Below the pieces are notes generated by a model. It saw nothing but the letters and a program-made list of their open reading frames with translations, had not been told where the DNA came from and made no database searches. The translations under genes were made by a program, and so were the position numbers. A stretch of DNA of 56,207 nucleotides from Kribbella antibiotica (GTDB taxonomy: Bacteria > Actinomycetota > Actinomycetes > Propionibacteriales > Kribbellaceae): contig NZ_SMKX01000042.1 of assembly GCF_004349055.1 (NCBI RefSeq), positions 1 through 56,207 of the forward strand, in the 5' to 3' direction. This document shows positions 8,034-18,337 of the stretch, piece after piece; within the stretch, counting starts at the first letter, position 1, and each line of letters opens with the position of its first letter.

Positions 8034-11000
8034 TCAATACTCGTAGTGCTGGGCCGTGCCCGGCACCTTACCGGTTCTTGGAGTGTCGAACGGGCGCACA
8101 TTCAGGTGCGCGCCTTGGTCGCCTACCCCGCCCTCGCCGTAGAAGTGGCCGGCCGAGTGGTCCTGGATGATCACTCGATCACCCCCAGAGCGCGTGAACA
8201 CATATTCCCTGGTCATGATGGGGCGTCCATATGGATTCATGAGCTGATGCCCCGACCTGTCGGTCATCGCCGTCATCCTCAGCTCGTCGGCTTGCTGAGC
8301 GTTCGGAATTCCGAGGTCACGCTTCGCCGCCCGGAAAGCCGCGTTCCGGCTCGGAAGCACCCGAGTGGACGGCGTGCAGTTGGTGTTGTGAACAAGAACT
8401 GATGTGTCACCCGCCAGCACGTAGTACGTGTGGATTTCCGCGACGCTCAAGTTGTACGCGAGCGCCTGGTGGGCGGTTCGCGGCACCAGACCGAAAGCGC
8501 GTACCTTACGGCCGTCCGCGCTGAGGATTTCCTCGCCGGGGGCCAACTCGTCGGCACGTTCGAAGCGGTGGTCGGTCACCGACCAGAAGGGGTGATCCTC
8601 GGTCGTCGTGACTTTGCCGCCGGCAACGACAAGGTCGGTCAGCGTGTCGTCGTGCACCCAGAGCCGCTGGACTATCTTTGCGGCTTGTTCGCCTGACTCC
8701 GGATCCTTGGCCAGGACCTTGTCACCTGGCTTGATGTCTTGAATGGGTTTGGTGGTGCCGTCTGCCATCAGAACCGCGGTCGCACCGGCAAAGCTGCACA
8801 GGCCCCCGACCTCATCGGCAGCATCGTCGACAACCCCAGTGGCAAGATCATCGGCTTCCTTGCCGGCCGCCTTGCTGGCGGCTCGCGCCTCCTCTATGGC
8901 CTTTTCGAGCTTTCGGCCCTTCCTGATGCCCACCAACGCGTCTCCGAAGGCCGGAACTGCGCCTACAGCACTGAAACCAGCTTCGCCCCAATGGCCTCCT
9001 CCGGCGTACCAAAAGCCGTTGCCGACATCACACGCCGGACCGATCGGGCCGGCGAAGCCGCACATGTCCAAGACAAAGTGTCCTGCCTGCGAGTCACTGA
9101 TCTCTGGCATCTGAGGCATGGCTGCCAGTGGTTGGACAGCCTTCATGATTGCTGGCGTGATGCCGTGCTGGGCGTAGCGGATTGCCTTGGCGGTTTGGTC
9201 GTCGGTGCTGTTCGTGCCGCCGCTCTTCTTGCCACTGCCGCCATTGCCGTTGCCCTTGCCACCGCCCTTGCCTCCGCTTTTCTTGCCGGTGCCCTCGGTG
9301 CCGGTGCCTTGGGAGGGAGTACCGGCAGGGGTTCGGCCGCCGCCGTCGTCCTGGTTCTTCAGGCCGGTGGGGTCGGAGCCGGAGACCGGGTTGTCGTTGG
9401 CATAGGTGTAGCCGAGCATCTGCTGGGGGTCGTTGGGATCCAGCAGCGGGTCGGCGCTGATGAAGCGGCCGATGGTCGGGTCGTACTCGCGGGCTCCGAG
9501 CGTGGTCAGACCCGTCAGCTTGTCCTCTGGCTTACCCAGGAAGCCGTGGTTGTCGGGCCAGGCGGTTGGCGCTGCGCCTCGGGGGTCGCCGAAGGGTTTG
9601 GCGTAGCGCTTGGTTGCTACTTGGGTGCCAGCGTCTACTGCCACCTGGGAAGTGCCGTGGTAGTCCGGGACCAGCCAGGACATGTCCGACGTCGCAGTGC
9701 CGTTCGCGGAGCGGACGCCGATCGTCTGGCCGGCAAAAGTGTACTGACGCTTGCCGAGGACCTTGCGGGTTGCCTTATCGAGGGTGAGCTCGAGCTCGCC
9801 CAGGAACAGTGTCGTTTCGGTCGGGCTCCGGCGGATCAGCAGTGCACCGTCGGCGTCGTAGACGTAGTTGGTGTCTCCGCTGGCTCCGGAGAGCCTGGTC
9901 AGCTTGCCTTGGGGGCTCCAGAGGAGCGTCTGCCCGGGGCGAACGGTGGTGTTGCCGCGGGTGTCGTAGTCATAGGCCTTCGTCGGACCGGCACCGGTGC
10001 CGGTCTGGGTGACGTTGGCCAGCGTGTGCGGCTGGTCGGTGTTGTAGTTGAAGGTGCTGGTCAGGTTGCCGGCAGTGGAGTGGTCGACCTGCGTCTTGCG
10101 CAGACCGATCGGGGTGTAGGTCCAGGACTGCCAGTACGGCGCTACTCCGCCCAGACCCGTGGTACTCGGGGCAGGCGCACAGTCGGCGCTGGCCGGCGTC
10201 CAGGCTTCGGTGACCCGACGCTGACCGTCGTAGTCGAAGCATTGAGTGTCGCCCCCGTCTACAAGATTCTGGTCCTTGAGGACGTTGCCGGTCGGGTCGT
10301 AGCTGTAGAGGTGGTCGGAGAAGACATTGGCCTTGCCCGCCGTAGTGCGAGCCAGACGGCGGGTGCCGTCCTCGTAGATGTTGTTGATTTCCATGTCGAA
10401 CGCCGAGCCGAGCATGATCTTCGTGATGTCACCGAGCGGGTTGTACTCCGTCCCGTTCACATAGGTCCGGGCACTGTGCATCTTGGTCGGCAACCCGGCG
10501 GCGTTGTACTCGTACTCGACGTCCTCGCCACTGAACCCGCCCCCGTTGGAGTAGGAGTCCTTCCAGGGCGTCGTACCGTCCGGCTTGTAGGTGTAGTTGG
10601 TCCAGTAACTGCCGTCGACCTCGATCCCCTCGGCGGACGGGATCACCCGGGTAATCTGGGTCGGCAGGTACGACACGTTCCGCGTGTTGATCATCGTCCG
10701 GTACGCCGGACCCGACTTGCCCGCGGTATAGGTGGCAGACTCCGCGACCTGTCCCAACAGATCGGTCTTGTCGTATCTCCAGTCGGCCAACAGGTTGTCG
10801 GCCAGGACGCTCGTCTTGTACAGCCCCGTCTTACGATCCAACGCGTCGTATGTCGTGATCAGGGTGTTGCCGGACGAGTCCGTGGTCGACACCAGCCGGT
10901 CGCTCTCGTCGTACGCCGACGTCGACTTGCCCGCATCCGGATCCGTACTTTCGATCTTCCGGCCACGCAGGTCGTACTTGTTCGTCCACACTCCGCCCGC

Positions 11001-14000
11001 GCCGTCCATCCGGGTCAGCCGGCCGGCGATGTCGTACGTGTACTTCGTGTTGTCCGGCGTACCAGTGGCGGTGTTGCCCTTGAACTCGCGCCGCTCGATA
11101 ATCCGCCCATATGCGTCGCTCACGGTTGCCGTCGCCGGACTTCCGGCCGGTGGCAGCACAGTCGTGATGTCACCGCCGTAGACGGTGCTGGTCGCCCACT
11201 TGGCCTGCAGCATGCTCATGAACGTCGACTTCACGTTCCGGCCGGAACCGTCGTACTCGTTCAAGGTCTGCGTCGGAACCGACGCGTTCGGAATCGCGAC
11301 CAACGTTCCAGCCGGCGCCGACTCGTTCCAGATGCCCGAGTTCTCGTACTTCGCGAGACCGCGTGAGTCATAGCGCGTCTCGCTGATCACCCGCCCACCG
11401 TCGGCTCCCGGGGATTGCGACTGCCGTGCCCGCAACATCGAGTCGAACAACTGGTACGAAGTGTTGTACCCGTTCGCCTCGACATTGAGTGAATCCGTGC
11501 GGACCGTCGACGCCGCGGTGTTCGAAATTGTGTAGGTGTACTTGGTGTTCGCGGGCTTCGACGCGGCCGGCGCCTGGCTCGGCAACCACACACTGGTCAG
11601 CCGGCCAAGAGCGTCGTACGCCAGTTCGGTGACCCTGTCGTTCGCGTCCACCGTCTTCGCCGGCACGCTCCACTCGGGCCGGTACGTCGTGGCCGTGGTG
11701 AAGTTGACCGGAGCCCCGCTGTAGTCGTTGACCGTCGGCTGTTTGACCACGGTCTGCGTCAACGGACCGGTCGCCGCCGGAGTGAAGGCGGTGGTGGTCA
11801 CACGCCCGAGAGCATCACTCGACGAGGTTGCGCGGCCGAGAGCGTCGTACGACTTCGTCCCGATGTTCTGGTAGACGGGCTGACCCGCCGTGTAGTGGTG
11901 GAGCCGCTGAGCCGTCGTTGCATCGCCCAGCGTCGCGACTCCGTACGCCTTGCCGTCGTAGAACGTCCGCACATCCGAGAGAACACGGTTCTCCGGCGGA
12001 TTGGGCGATTCGGCGTCGCAGGCACCAGATGAGGTAACGATGCGGATCGGGCGAGCGAGCAGCCAAGTGTCCGTGTTCTTCAGGTAGTTGGTGATCGTGC
12101 AGGTCTCGTCTGCCTTGGTCGCGTCACCGAAGTCCGTGACCTTGACGGGGAGATTGTTGTCCGCGTCGTACTGCGTCGCCGTCGTACTGATCTCGTCCGG
12201 ACGACCGCCGTCACGAGCTACTCGGCTCTGCGTGGCCGAGACGCCGACGAACGTCGACTTCAGGGTCCCACCCGGCACGGTCTGTGCTGCCTTCTGCGTG
12301 ACGGCGTAATCGGTGATGACACCTGAGACCTCGTTGTTCGAGGTCGCGTGCTGGTATTCGACCTGCTCACGCACATTTCCGGCCAGTGCCGGCGCATCGG
12401 CCCGAACGCTGCCTGAGGTGTCGGTCACGTCGACGTTCTTGACGGCCGTCGTACCTTCGAGTTTGTCGCCGTCCATGCCACGGAAGTACTTCGTGACAGA
12501 GCGGCTCCGCGGGGAAGTGGTGTCCGCGGCGTCACCGGTGTAGGTCGTGACCAGGCTGTACCCGCGCCAGTCCGACCAGGTCTTGTCCTCGTCCTTGAGC
12601 AGCGGCGACTCCTGGTAGTGCCAAGCACCACCGCTCGAGTACAGGTACTGCGTCATCATCGTGGCGCCGTTGCCCGTCGGATCCGACGTCACGACGTTGT
12701 CCAGAACGTATTTGTGGAACCAGTCCAGGCGTTCGACGTCGCGCGGAGGCGTCCATTTCACCGGATAGCAGCGCTTGGTGTTCGTGTCCTTGTCCGGCTT
12801 CGCCGCGGATGTGCACTCCTTGCCGGCATAGTTGACCATGACCTTGGCGCCGGTCTCGGTGTTGATCTCGCTGATCCGGAAACGGACCAGTCCGTTCAGG
12901 CCATCGGTTCCGGTGTCGACGCGGTTCCCCAGGCCGACAGGCTTGAAGGTCACATCAGGCATGCCTACCGCTGTACCGGCTTTGCCGTCGTGCGCAATGC
13001 TGTTCAGCCACATCGGCTTGCCCGTGCTGTTGTCACCGGTCGACGGGAAGGTCAGGTTGGTCTGGTAGGAGTCAACCGCCTGGTACGTCGAACCCTTCAG
13101 CACCTGGGTCTGAATCTGCAGCAGGCGCTTGCGCGTGAAGTACGTCGGGGACAGCTTATTGGTGCATGCGGTCGACCCTTCGCAGACTTGGTCGAACGGG
13201 ACGTCCGGCCAGTTCGCCTTGGTCGTTGCGTTCAGCACCGAACAACTCGTGAGGCAGCGTTCCGCTGTGGTGAACACAACCTGCTGCGGCGCAACCGTCG
13301 CATCGGAGAGCGAAGCGTCCCGCAGACCGTAGTCGATCCGGTTGAGGTAGCCAGCCCGGACATACGACGTGCCGGGCGAAGCGACACCGTTCTTCGCGTA
13401 GTTGTTGAGCTCCTTGGTGTACCAATACGACATCGCGTTTCCATGCAGATCAACGACGTAGTCCAGATTCCAACGCCACGCCAAGCTGCAGGACGAAGCC
13501 GAAAACGTCGATGCATGGCACGGGTCGCCGGCATCGTCGCCGAACACGGGCGCGGTGTAGACCGAGTTCGTGAGCTCTGTCATGCCGGGCTTCAGCTTGT
13601 GCTTGCCGAAGAAGTACTGCGTCCCGTCGGTGGTCGTGACCTTCCAGTACTCCTTGCGCGCATCACCGTTATCGTCGGTACCGATGATCTTCTCGACCCG
13701 CGACCCGTCGTCATTCTTGAGCTTCCACGTGCTCGCGCCGGTGTCCGCGCCGGTGACGCGAACCAGTTCGTTGGCCCTGCCGTTCAACGCGATCGTGGCG
13801 TTGTCGTACTTCCAGCACTGGTCGTACTTGCCGGTGTTCCCGTCCTGATCGCAACTGGTGTACTTGCGCTCGATGTACGACTCCGACAGGTCGAAGCCTT
13901 CGCCGACCCAGGAGACCTGATTGTTCGTGGCGGAGGTGCGTCCATCGACCGACTGCGCGGAGTACGAGAACTCCAGGCTCGGTGTCGGACCCGCTGCTGC

Positions 14001-14780
14001 GGGCGGCATCCGGAGCGGGTACGACCACGTGAAGTCACCGCTGGAGCCCCCACCTGACCAACTCGATGCGGCGGCGAGCCCCGTTGCCGCGTAGTCGCCG
14101 GTGCTCGAATCCGATCCGGCCGTGACAGCGAGGACGGACTGCTGCGCTCCGAGCGGAGCGGCCGCAGTGACCGTCTTCTTGGCCGCATCGTTCTGTGTCT
14201 TCAGCGGCGTGCTTGTCGAGCACGCCGGGACATTGGGGGTCGTCAGGACACAGGCCGGCAGCGCGACAACCTCTAGGCGCGAGCCCCAGTCAGCCCCGAA
14301 CGCGTTCTCGTAACCGGCATAGTCGAAAGTCAGCTGTACGTCGGACTTGGCCGCCGTACTCGCCTTGACCAGGACTCCGCCGATTCCGGCGCGCACACTC
14401 GCCGCCTGATCGAGGAAGTCGAGGTCGACCGTGGCCGGCGCCGCACGTTTCGCGGATCGTGCGGCAACCAGCCCGGCCGGCTTGTCCGCCGCGGCGTTGA
14501 CGGCGACGCTCTGGCGCCCTGGCGCAGGCCAGCGCACCGGACGGCTCGCGAACTCGGCGGTCTTCGCGACGGCCGCCTTCAGATCCGCCGATTCGGCCGG
14601 CGGCGCGATCGGCGGAACATCCTTGACCTTGACGCTCTTCGCCTTGACCGGCTTCGGCCGGCCCGGGCTATCGGCCTCGGCCGAGCTGGTCGGCCCGACC
14701 ACCGCCACTGTCGCCGTGAGCGACAGGGCGAGCAGGATCGGAACTGATCGGCTTCGCAACTTACGCAACGTTCGATTCAT
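8034..14780 (-). CDS. RHS-repeat polymorphic toxin with Hint domain and C-terminal toxin
   Basis: 2248 residues, secreted (signal peptide residues 1-37, Ala-rich cleavage region SSAEA). An SpvB/TcB-like N-terminal part follows (TWSYPLRMPPAAAGPTPSLE), then many YD repeats (YDALGRLTSVW, YDALDRKTGLY). The RHS core ends around 1746-1808 (REYDPTIGRFISADPLLDP ... DPTGL). A Gly/Lys/Ser linker and a hydrophobic pretoxin segment (PACDVGNGFWYAGGGHWGE) follow. A Hint self-cleaving domain spans about 1995-2132: nucleophile Cys, TTEDHPFW, and the VHN end. The last 114 residues are the toxin tip, with IQDHSAGHFYGEGGVGDQG and HLNVRP; from memory this resembles polymorphic toxin type 24, a predicted nuclease. 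The ATG at 14780 overlaps the LamG gene stop (TGATG). Confidence 0.9.
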   Translation of the reverse strand: MNRTLRKLRSRSVPILLALSLTATVAVVGPTSSAEADSPGRPKPVKAKSVKVKDVPPIAPPAESADLKAAVAKTAEFASRPVRWPAPGRQSVAVNAAADKPAGLVAARSAKRAAPATVDLDFLDQAASVRAGIGGVLVKASTAAKSDVQLTFDYAGYENAFGADWGSRLEVVALPACVLTTPNVPACSTSTPLKTQNDAAKKTVTAAAPLGAQQSVLAVTAGSDSSTGDYAATGLAAASSWSGGGSSGDFTWSYPLRMPPAAAGPTPSLEFSYSAQSVDGRTSATNNQVSWVGEGFDLSESYIERKYTSCDQDGNTGKYDQCWKYDNATIALNGRANELVRVTGADTGASTWKLKNDDGSRVEKIIGTDDNGDARKEYWKVTTTDGTQYFFGKHKLKPGMTELTNSVYTAPVFGDDAGDPCHASTFSASSCSLAWRWNLDYVVDLHGNAMSYWYTKELNNYAKNGVASPGTSYVRAGYLNRIDYGLRDASLSDATVAPQQVVFTTAERCLTSCSVLNATTKANWPDVPFDQVCEGSTACTNKLSPTYFTRKRLLQIQTQVLKGSTYQAVDSYQTNLTFPSTGDNSTGKPMWLNSIAHDGKAGTAVGMPDVTFKPVGLGNRVDTGTDGLNGLVRFRISEINTETGAKVMVNYAGKECTSAAKPDKDTNTKRCYPVKWTPPRDVERLDWFHKYVLDNVVTSDPTGNGATMMTQYLYSSGGAWHYQESPLLKDEDKTWSDWRGYSLVTTYTGDAADTTSPRSRSVTKYFRGMDGDKLEGTTAVKNVDVTDTSGSVRADAPALAGNVREQVEYQHATSNNEVSGVITDYAVTQKAAQTVPGGTLKSTFVGVSATQSRVARDGGRPDEISTTATQYDADNNLPVKVTDFGDATKADETCTITNYLKNTDTWLLARPIRIVTSSGACDAESPNPPENRVLSDVRTFYDGKAYGVATLGDATTAQRLHHYTAGQPVYQNIGTKSYDALGRATSSSDALGRVTTTAFTPAATGPLTQTVVKQPTVNDYSGAPVNFTTATTYRPEWSVPAKTVDANDRVTELAYDALGRLTSVWLPSQAPAASKPANTKYTYTISNTAASTVRTDSLNVEANGYNTSYQLFDSMLRARQSQSPGADGGRVISETRYDSRGLAKYENSGIWNESAPAGTLVAIPNASVPTQTLNEYDGSGRNVKSTFMSMLQAKWATSTVYGGDITTVLPPAGSPATATVSDAYGRIIERREFKGNTATGTPDNTKYTYDIAGRLTRMDGAGGVWTNKYDLRGRKIESTDPDAGKSTSAYDESDRLVSTTDSSGNTLITTYDALDRKTGLYKTSVLADNLLADWRYDKTDLLGQVAESATYTAGKSGPAYRTMINTRNVSYLPTQITRVIPSAEGIEVDGSYWTNYTYKPDGTTPWKDSYSNGGGFSGEDVEYEYNAAGLPTKMHSARTYVNGTEYNPLGDITKIMLGSAFDMEINNIYEDGTRRLARTTAGKANVFSDHLYSYDPTGNVLKDQNLVDGGDTQCFDYDGQRRVTEAWTPASADCAPAPSTTGLGGVAPYWQSWTYTPIGLRKTQVDHSTAGNLTSTFNYNTDQPHTLANVTQTGTGAGPTKAYDYDTRGNTTVRPGQTLLWSPQGKLTRLSGASGDTNYVYDADGALLIRRSPTETTLFLGELELTLDKATRKVLGKRQYTFAGQTIGVRSANGTATSDMSWLVPDYHGTSQVAVDAGTQVATKRYAKPFGDPRGAAPTAWPDNHGFLGKPEDKLTGLTTLGAREYDPTIGRFISADPLLDPNDPQQMLGYTYANDNPVSGSDPTGLKNQDDGGGRTPAGTPSQGTGTEGTGKKSGGKGGGKGNGNGGSGKKSGGTNSTDDQTAKAIRYAQHGITPAIMKAVQPLAAMPQMPEISDSQAGHFVLDMCGFAGPIGPACDVGNGFWYAGGGHWGEAGFSAVGAVPAFGDALVGIRKGRKLEKAIEEARAASKAAGKEADDLATGVVDDAADEVGGLCSFAGATAVLMADGTTKPIQDIKPGDKVLAKDPESGEQAAKIVQRLWVHDDTLTDLVVAGGKVTTTEDHPFWSVTDHRFERADELAPGEEILSADGRKVRAFGLVPRTAHQALAYNLSVAEIHTYYVLAGDTSVLVHNTNCTPSTRVLPSRNAAFRAAKRDLGIPNAQQADELRMTAMTDRSGHQLMNPYGRPIMTREYVFTRSGGDRVIIQDHSAGHFYGEGGVGDQGAHLNVRPFDTPRTGKVPGTAQHYEY

Positions 14781-17700
14781 CAGGAGCACTCCGTCGGGTC
14801 GCCGCCGAATTCGATGCAGAGCTGGCGTTGCGGTACGACGCCGCCGTAGAGCCGCAGGTCGTCCACCAAGGCGTTGAGCGGCGCGTACGTCGTGTCGGCA
14901 TCCGCCTTCCGCGCGACGATCGTCGCGCTGCCCTGGACCGGCGTCTTGTACGACGCCGTACCGCCGTCACCGGATCGATCGGTGATCAGCAAGGTCATCT
15001 CGTCGGTGACCGCGTTGTACTCGGCGGCCAGAGCTGTCCACTCCCCCGCCGTGTACCGGTTCGTCGGCAGCGTGGTCTCCACGTACGCAGCGGTGGCGGA
15101 GTCGTTCGCGGCTCGGCTGAAGACCCATTCGGCGTCGTCATCCGTGGTGGGCCGGTACTCGATCCGCCAGGCGTCCTTGTTCGCTCCGTTCTGGCGGACG
15201 ATGACCTGCTTCTTCGTTGGATCCTGGATCTGAACCCAGACTGTCGTCGTGAAGCTTGCCGTCGCGTCGACCAGTGGCCGGTTGGCCAGGAGGATCTCCG
15301 AGGCGGTGCCGGTCGTTGCCAGCACGTTGCCACGCTCGAGGTCCTCGACGATCGCGGACGACTGGTCCGGAGCGCCGGCGAAGCCGTTCAGGGTGAGGTT
15401 CTGGCCGTACACGCTGTCTGGTGTCGTCCACACCCCGGTCGAGGTGGGGGCGGTGCTGTCGAACGAGTACTTCGCCGCGAGTGAAGCTACCGGCTCGTCG
15501 TTCCCGGCCGGACCGGTGCGCGGGTCGGCGAGCAGGTTGGCCTCGGCCGGAGAGACGGTGCGGGGCCAGATCTCCACGTTGTCGACAGAGCCCTGCAGTA
15601 CGCCGTTCGCCGCGCCGACGGTGTACGAGCCGACCTCGGTCGTGCCGGTCGCCTTCCACGGAGCGTGAGCGAATGTCGTGGTCCCCTGCGGCCGACCGTT
15701 GACGTACAGGGTCATCTGCTTGTTCGCCGCGTCGTAGACACCCATCAAGTGCGTCCACACGTTCAGGACCGGCGGGGCCAGCGAATCCACCCGCGCCTGG
15801 TCGGCCGTGCTGGAGTCGCTCACGTTCTGGATGAACGCCCAGCGGTTGGTCGCGCGGGTGAAGCGCAGCAATCCGCCGTACGCCTGGGTGCCGGTGAGTG
15901 CCACCACCCCGACGTCCTGCAGGACGGTCGGACGGACCCATGCCGCGATGGTGAAGTTCTGGGAAGTGTCGACCACGGGGTCGGCAGCGGTCGCCCGGTT
16001 CGGGGCACCGTTGAAGGCGAGCGAACCGGCGACGCGTCCGGCGTCGTCGAACTGAGCCCCGGTCAGGGCCAGCGGGTGGTTCTTACCGGAGGAGTCGGCC
16101 GCCGTCGTACCGGAGGTTTCGTCGAAGTCCCAGGCCCCGGACGGTGGCAGGCCCGCGCCGACATTGATCCGGTGGTACGCCGTGGTGCTGGTGTGCGAAG
16201 CGGCGTCGTGACTGACCGCGCCCAGTGTCATGAGCGTCCGGCCCGGAGTCAGCAGGTTGACGGTGACCGAGCGGCCGTTGACGCGGGTCATCTTGCCGTT
16301 GAAGCCGTAGCTGAGAGCCGCGACATCCACGCTGCTCGAGGAGATCGTGTAGGTCACCTTGGCGCCGAGCGGGACCACCTCGGGGCAGACATCGGGAGTT
16401 GTGCTGGTGAGGCAGTCGGTGAGCGTCGTGCCGTTGTACTTCGCCGTGATGACAGGCTTCGGCGGTGGTGTGGTGTCGACCTGGAAGTAGCAGGACGGCG
16501 ACCATGCCGATACCAGCGTTCCACCGGGTACGGCCAACAGCGTGCGGGCTCGGTAGGTGTATTTGATGCCAGTGGTCAATGCGGTCTTCGGCTTCATCGT
16601 GACCAGAACGCCGGATCGGACAGTCCCCGCGTTCTGGAACTCCTGAACCACCTGCGACGGAGTGACGAGCTGGAACTGAACCACGATGGCGGCCGTGTTG
16701 TCACTGGCTCCCATCAGGCCCCGCGCGGAGACCTGCGGCAGCAGCGAAGCCACGATGGTGGGATCGGTCGACGGCGCGCAGCCGCTGGCCAGGTCGGTAT
16801 CCGTAGCCACGCCGAGCCCGTACGCCGGCAGCGGGAAATTGGTGTACTCGATGTCGAGCTTGCCCGTGCTGTCGAACTGCTTCCAGGAGAGATTGTCGGT
16901 CTCGCTGGTGCCGCTCAGCCGGAAGGTCGCGATCTTGCCGTTGCCGGCCGACGTGTACTTGATGGAGCTGGTGACGTTGAACTCGACGGGGCCCGCGGGG
17001 CAGGCCGAGCCCCATCCCTTCGCAACGTTCGCGGTGGCGACAACGGCCTGTGCGGCGGGCTGCTTGTTCCACGTCGTGGCCGACCCGATCGCTGCGGTGC
17101 GGGAAACCGTCATGGAGCGGGCGGAGCAACTGGCCGAATGGATCTCGTAGGTCCGCAGCGAAGCGGAGACGACGTTCTTGCTGGCGAAGCCTGCGACATC
17201 GAACTGGAAGAACGAGCGGACGACCTTGTGCTGCTGATAGTTCTCGGCGCCGACCCCGAGGCTGTGGGTGGTCTTCCACCACGAGGTGGTCGGATAGTTC
17301 TCCCAGACCGCACCCCAGCCGTTGCGGTCGCGGGTCACGTTCAGCGTCGGGTCGATGACGACCGGGTACACGGTGCCCGCTCCGGTCAGCAGCTTCTGGT
17401 CCGGAATCACCGTCAGGCCCTGCTTGCTGCCGGAGAACGTCATCAGGGCACGCTTCGACTGACCGAACGGTCCGCGCTCGACCGCTGCGGCGGCAGCCGG
17501 CTTCGTCTTCATGCTGGTGCCGGCCGAGTCCCACATGAGCGGTTCGCCGACGGTGAGGACCTGGCGGCCGTTCGAGTCGACGTACGACGGGCGGCCGGGC
17601 TGCGAGGTGCGCAGGCCGAGGTTCTTGGTCGTGACCGGGAAGGTCAGGCTGCGCAGCGCGGGGTTGGACGCGGCCTCCCGGTTCTGTACGACGAGGTTGT

Positions 17701-18250
17701 AGCTGAAGGTGCTGTCCGCGGCGTCGACCACCAGGTCCACGCCGGGCAGGACAGCGGCGTACGTCGCCTTGGAGCCGGCGACCGTGGGCGCCGGCAGCGA
17801 CCAGGGGGCCTTGAGCTCGAAGACACCGCCGTCCTGGGTGAAGCGGGCAAGCGGGCCGTTACCTCCGGCAGAGAAGGCGATATCGGTCGTCGATGCCTTG
17901 GGCGCGATCATCCCGTCGGGGCGAGCCGCGAGGTTCGTGTCGATCGCGGTCCAGGCGCCATCCTTCTGGACGCGGACCGGCTCGTTGGACATCTCGGCCT
18001 TCAACGTGCCCTGCGGAGTCGCAAGGGTCCGCGTGTACGGCGTCGTCTTCTCCTCCACCTCCACCGAGGTGTTGAACTTGGCCGCCAGCCGCGACGCGTC
18101 GACGACGGTCTTCGCCGACGACGGCGCCACCTCCGGCTTGGCCTGCGCGACGACCGGCATCGCAGCCAATCCCGCCGCAAGCACCGATGTGATCGAAACA
18201 ACGCTGATCGGGCGCACGAACGCACGCAAAGACCACCGGTTGGAAGACAT
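14780..18250 (-). CDS. Secreted LamG/DNRLRE-domain protein, RHS partner
   Basis: 1156 residues. There is a signal peptide (about residues 1-38, MPVVAQA cleavage region) and no membrane anchor. A DNRLRE-like region in the first half has YPVVIDPTLNVTRDRNGWGA, FFQFDVAGF and TTWNKQPA. An Ig/fibronectin-like section follows (PPKPVITAKYNGTTLTDC), then two LamG jelly-roll domains, roughly 710-905 (GAWDFDETSGTTAADSSGK, FTIAAWVRP, VDNVEIWPR) and 925-1150 (YSFDSTAP ... VDDLRLYGG). LamG folds bind glycans or surfaces. Stop and RHS start overlap, so both are made from one message. The protein likely helps display, deliver or assemble the RHS toxin at the cell surface; this is inferred from linkage only. 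Confidence 0.85.
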   Translation of the reverse strand: MSSNRWSLRAFVRPISVVSITSVLAAGLAAMPVVAQAKPEVAPSSAKTVVDASRLAAKFNTSVEVEEKTTPYTRTLATPQGTLKAEMSNEPVRVQKDGAWTAIDTNLAARPDGMIAPKASTTDIAFSAGGNGPLARFTQDGGVFELKAPWSLPAPTVAGSKATYAAVLPGVDLVVDAADSTFSYNLVVQNREAASNPALRSLTFPVTTKNLGLRTSQPGRPSYVDSNGRQVLTVGEPLMWDSAGTSMKTKPAAAAAVERGPFGQSKRALMTFSGSKQGLTVIPDQKLLTGAGTVYPVVIDPTLNVTRDRNGWGAVWENYPTTSWWKTTHSLGVGAENYQQHKVVRSFFQFDVAGFASKNVVSASLRTYEIHSASCSARSMTVSRTAAIGSATTWNKQPAAQAVVATANVAKGWGSACPAGPVEFNVTSSIKYTSAGNGKIATFRLSGTSETDNLSWKQFDSTGKLDIEYTNFPLPAYGLGVATDTDLASGCAPSTDPTIVASLLPQVSARGLMGASDNTAAIVVQFQLVTPSQVVQEFQNAGTVRSGVLVTMKPKTALTTGIKYTYRARTLLAVPGGTLVSAWSPSCYFQVDTTPPPKPVITAKYNGTTLTDCLTSTTPDVCPEVVPLGAKVTYTISSSSVDVAALSYGFNGKMTRVNGRSVTVNLLTPGRTLMTLGAVSHDAASHTSTTAYHRINVGAGLPPSGAWDFDETSGTTAADSSGKNHPLALTGAQFDDAGRVAGSLAFNGAPNRATAADPVVDTSQNFTIAAWVRPTVLQDVGVVALTGTQAYGGLLRFTRATNRWAFIQNVSDSSTADQARVDSLAPPVLNVWTHLMGVYDAANKQMTLYVNGRPQGTTTFAHAPWKATGTTEVGSYTVGAANGVLQGSVDNVEIWPRTVSPAEANLLADPRTGPAGNDEPVASLAAKYSFDSTAPTSTGVWTTPDSVYGQNLTLNGFAGAPDQSSAIVEDLERGNVLATTGTASEILLANRPLVDATASFTTTVWVQIQDPTKKQVIVRQNGANKDAWRIEYRPTTDDDAEWVFSRAANDSATAAYVETTLPTNRYTAGEWTALAAEYNAVTDEMTLLITDRSGDGGTASYKTPVQGSATIVARKADADTTYAPLNALVDDLRLYGGVVPQRQLCIEFGGDPTECS

Positions 18251-18337
18251 ACCTCACCCCTGAAAATCAGAACCACCGAAACCGCGAACCTCCCCCGAGG
18301 CGCACCACTCGGAGGACGGCCGAGGGCGCCCTCAGGG

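Noticed and set aside
8739..11366. 875-codon plus-strand open frame across the RHS gene
   Set aside because: It is antisense to intact RHS repeats; its product has Arg/Val-rich shadow composition with no family motif and arises from high-GC third positions.
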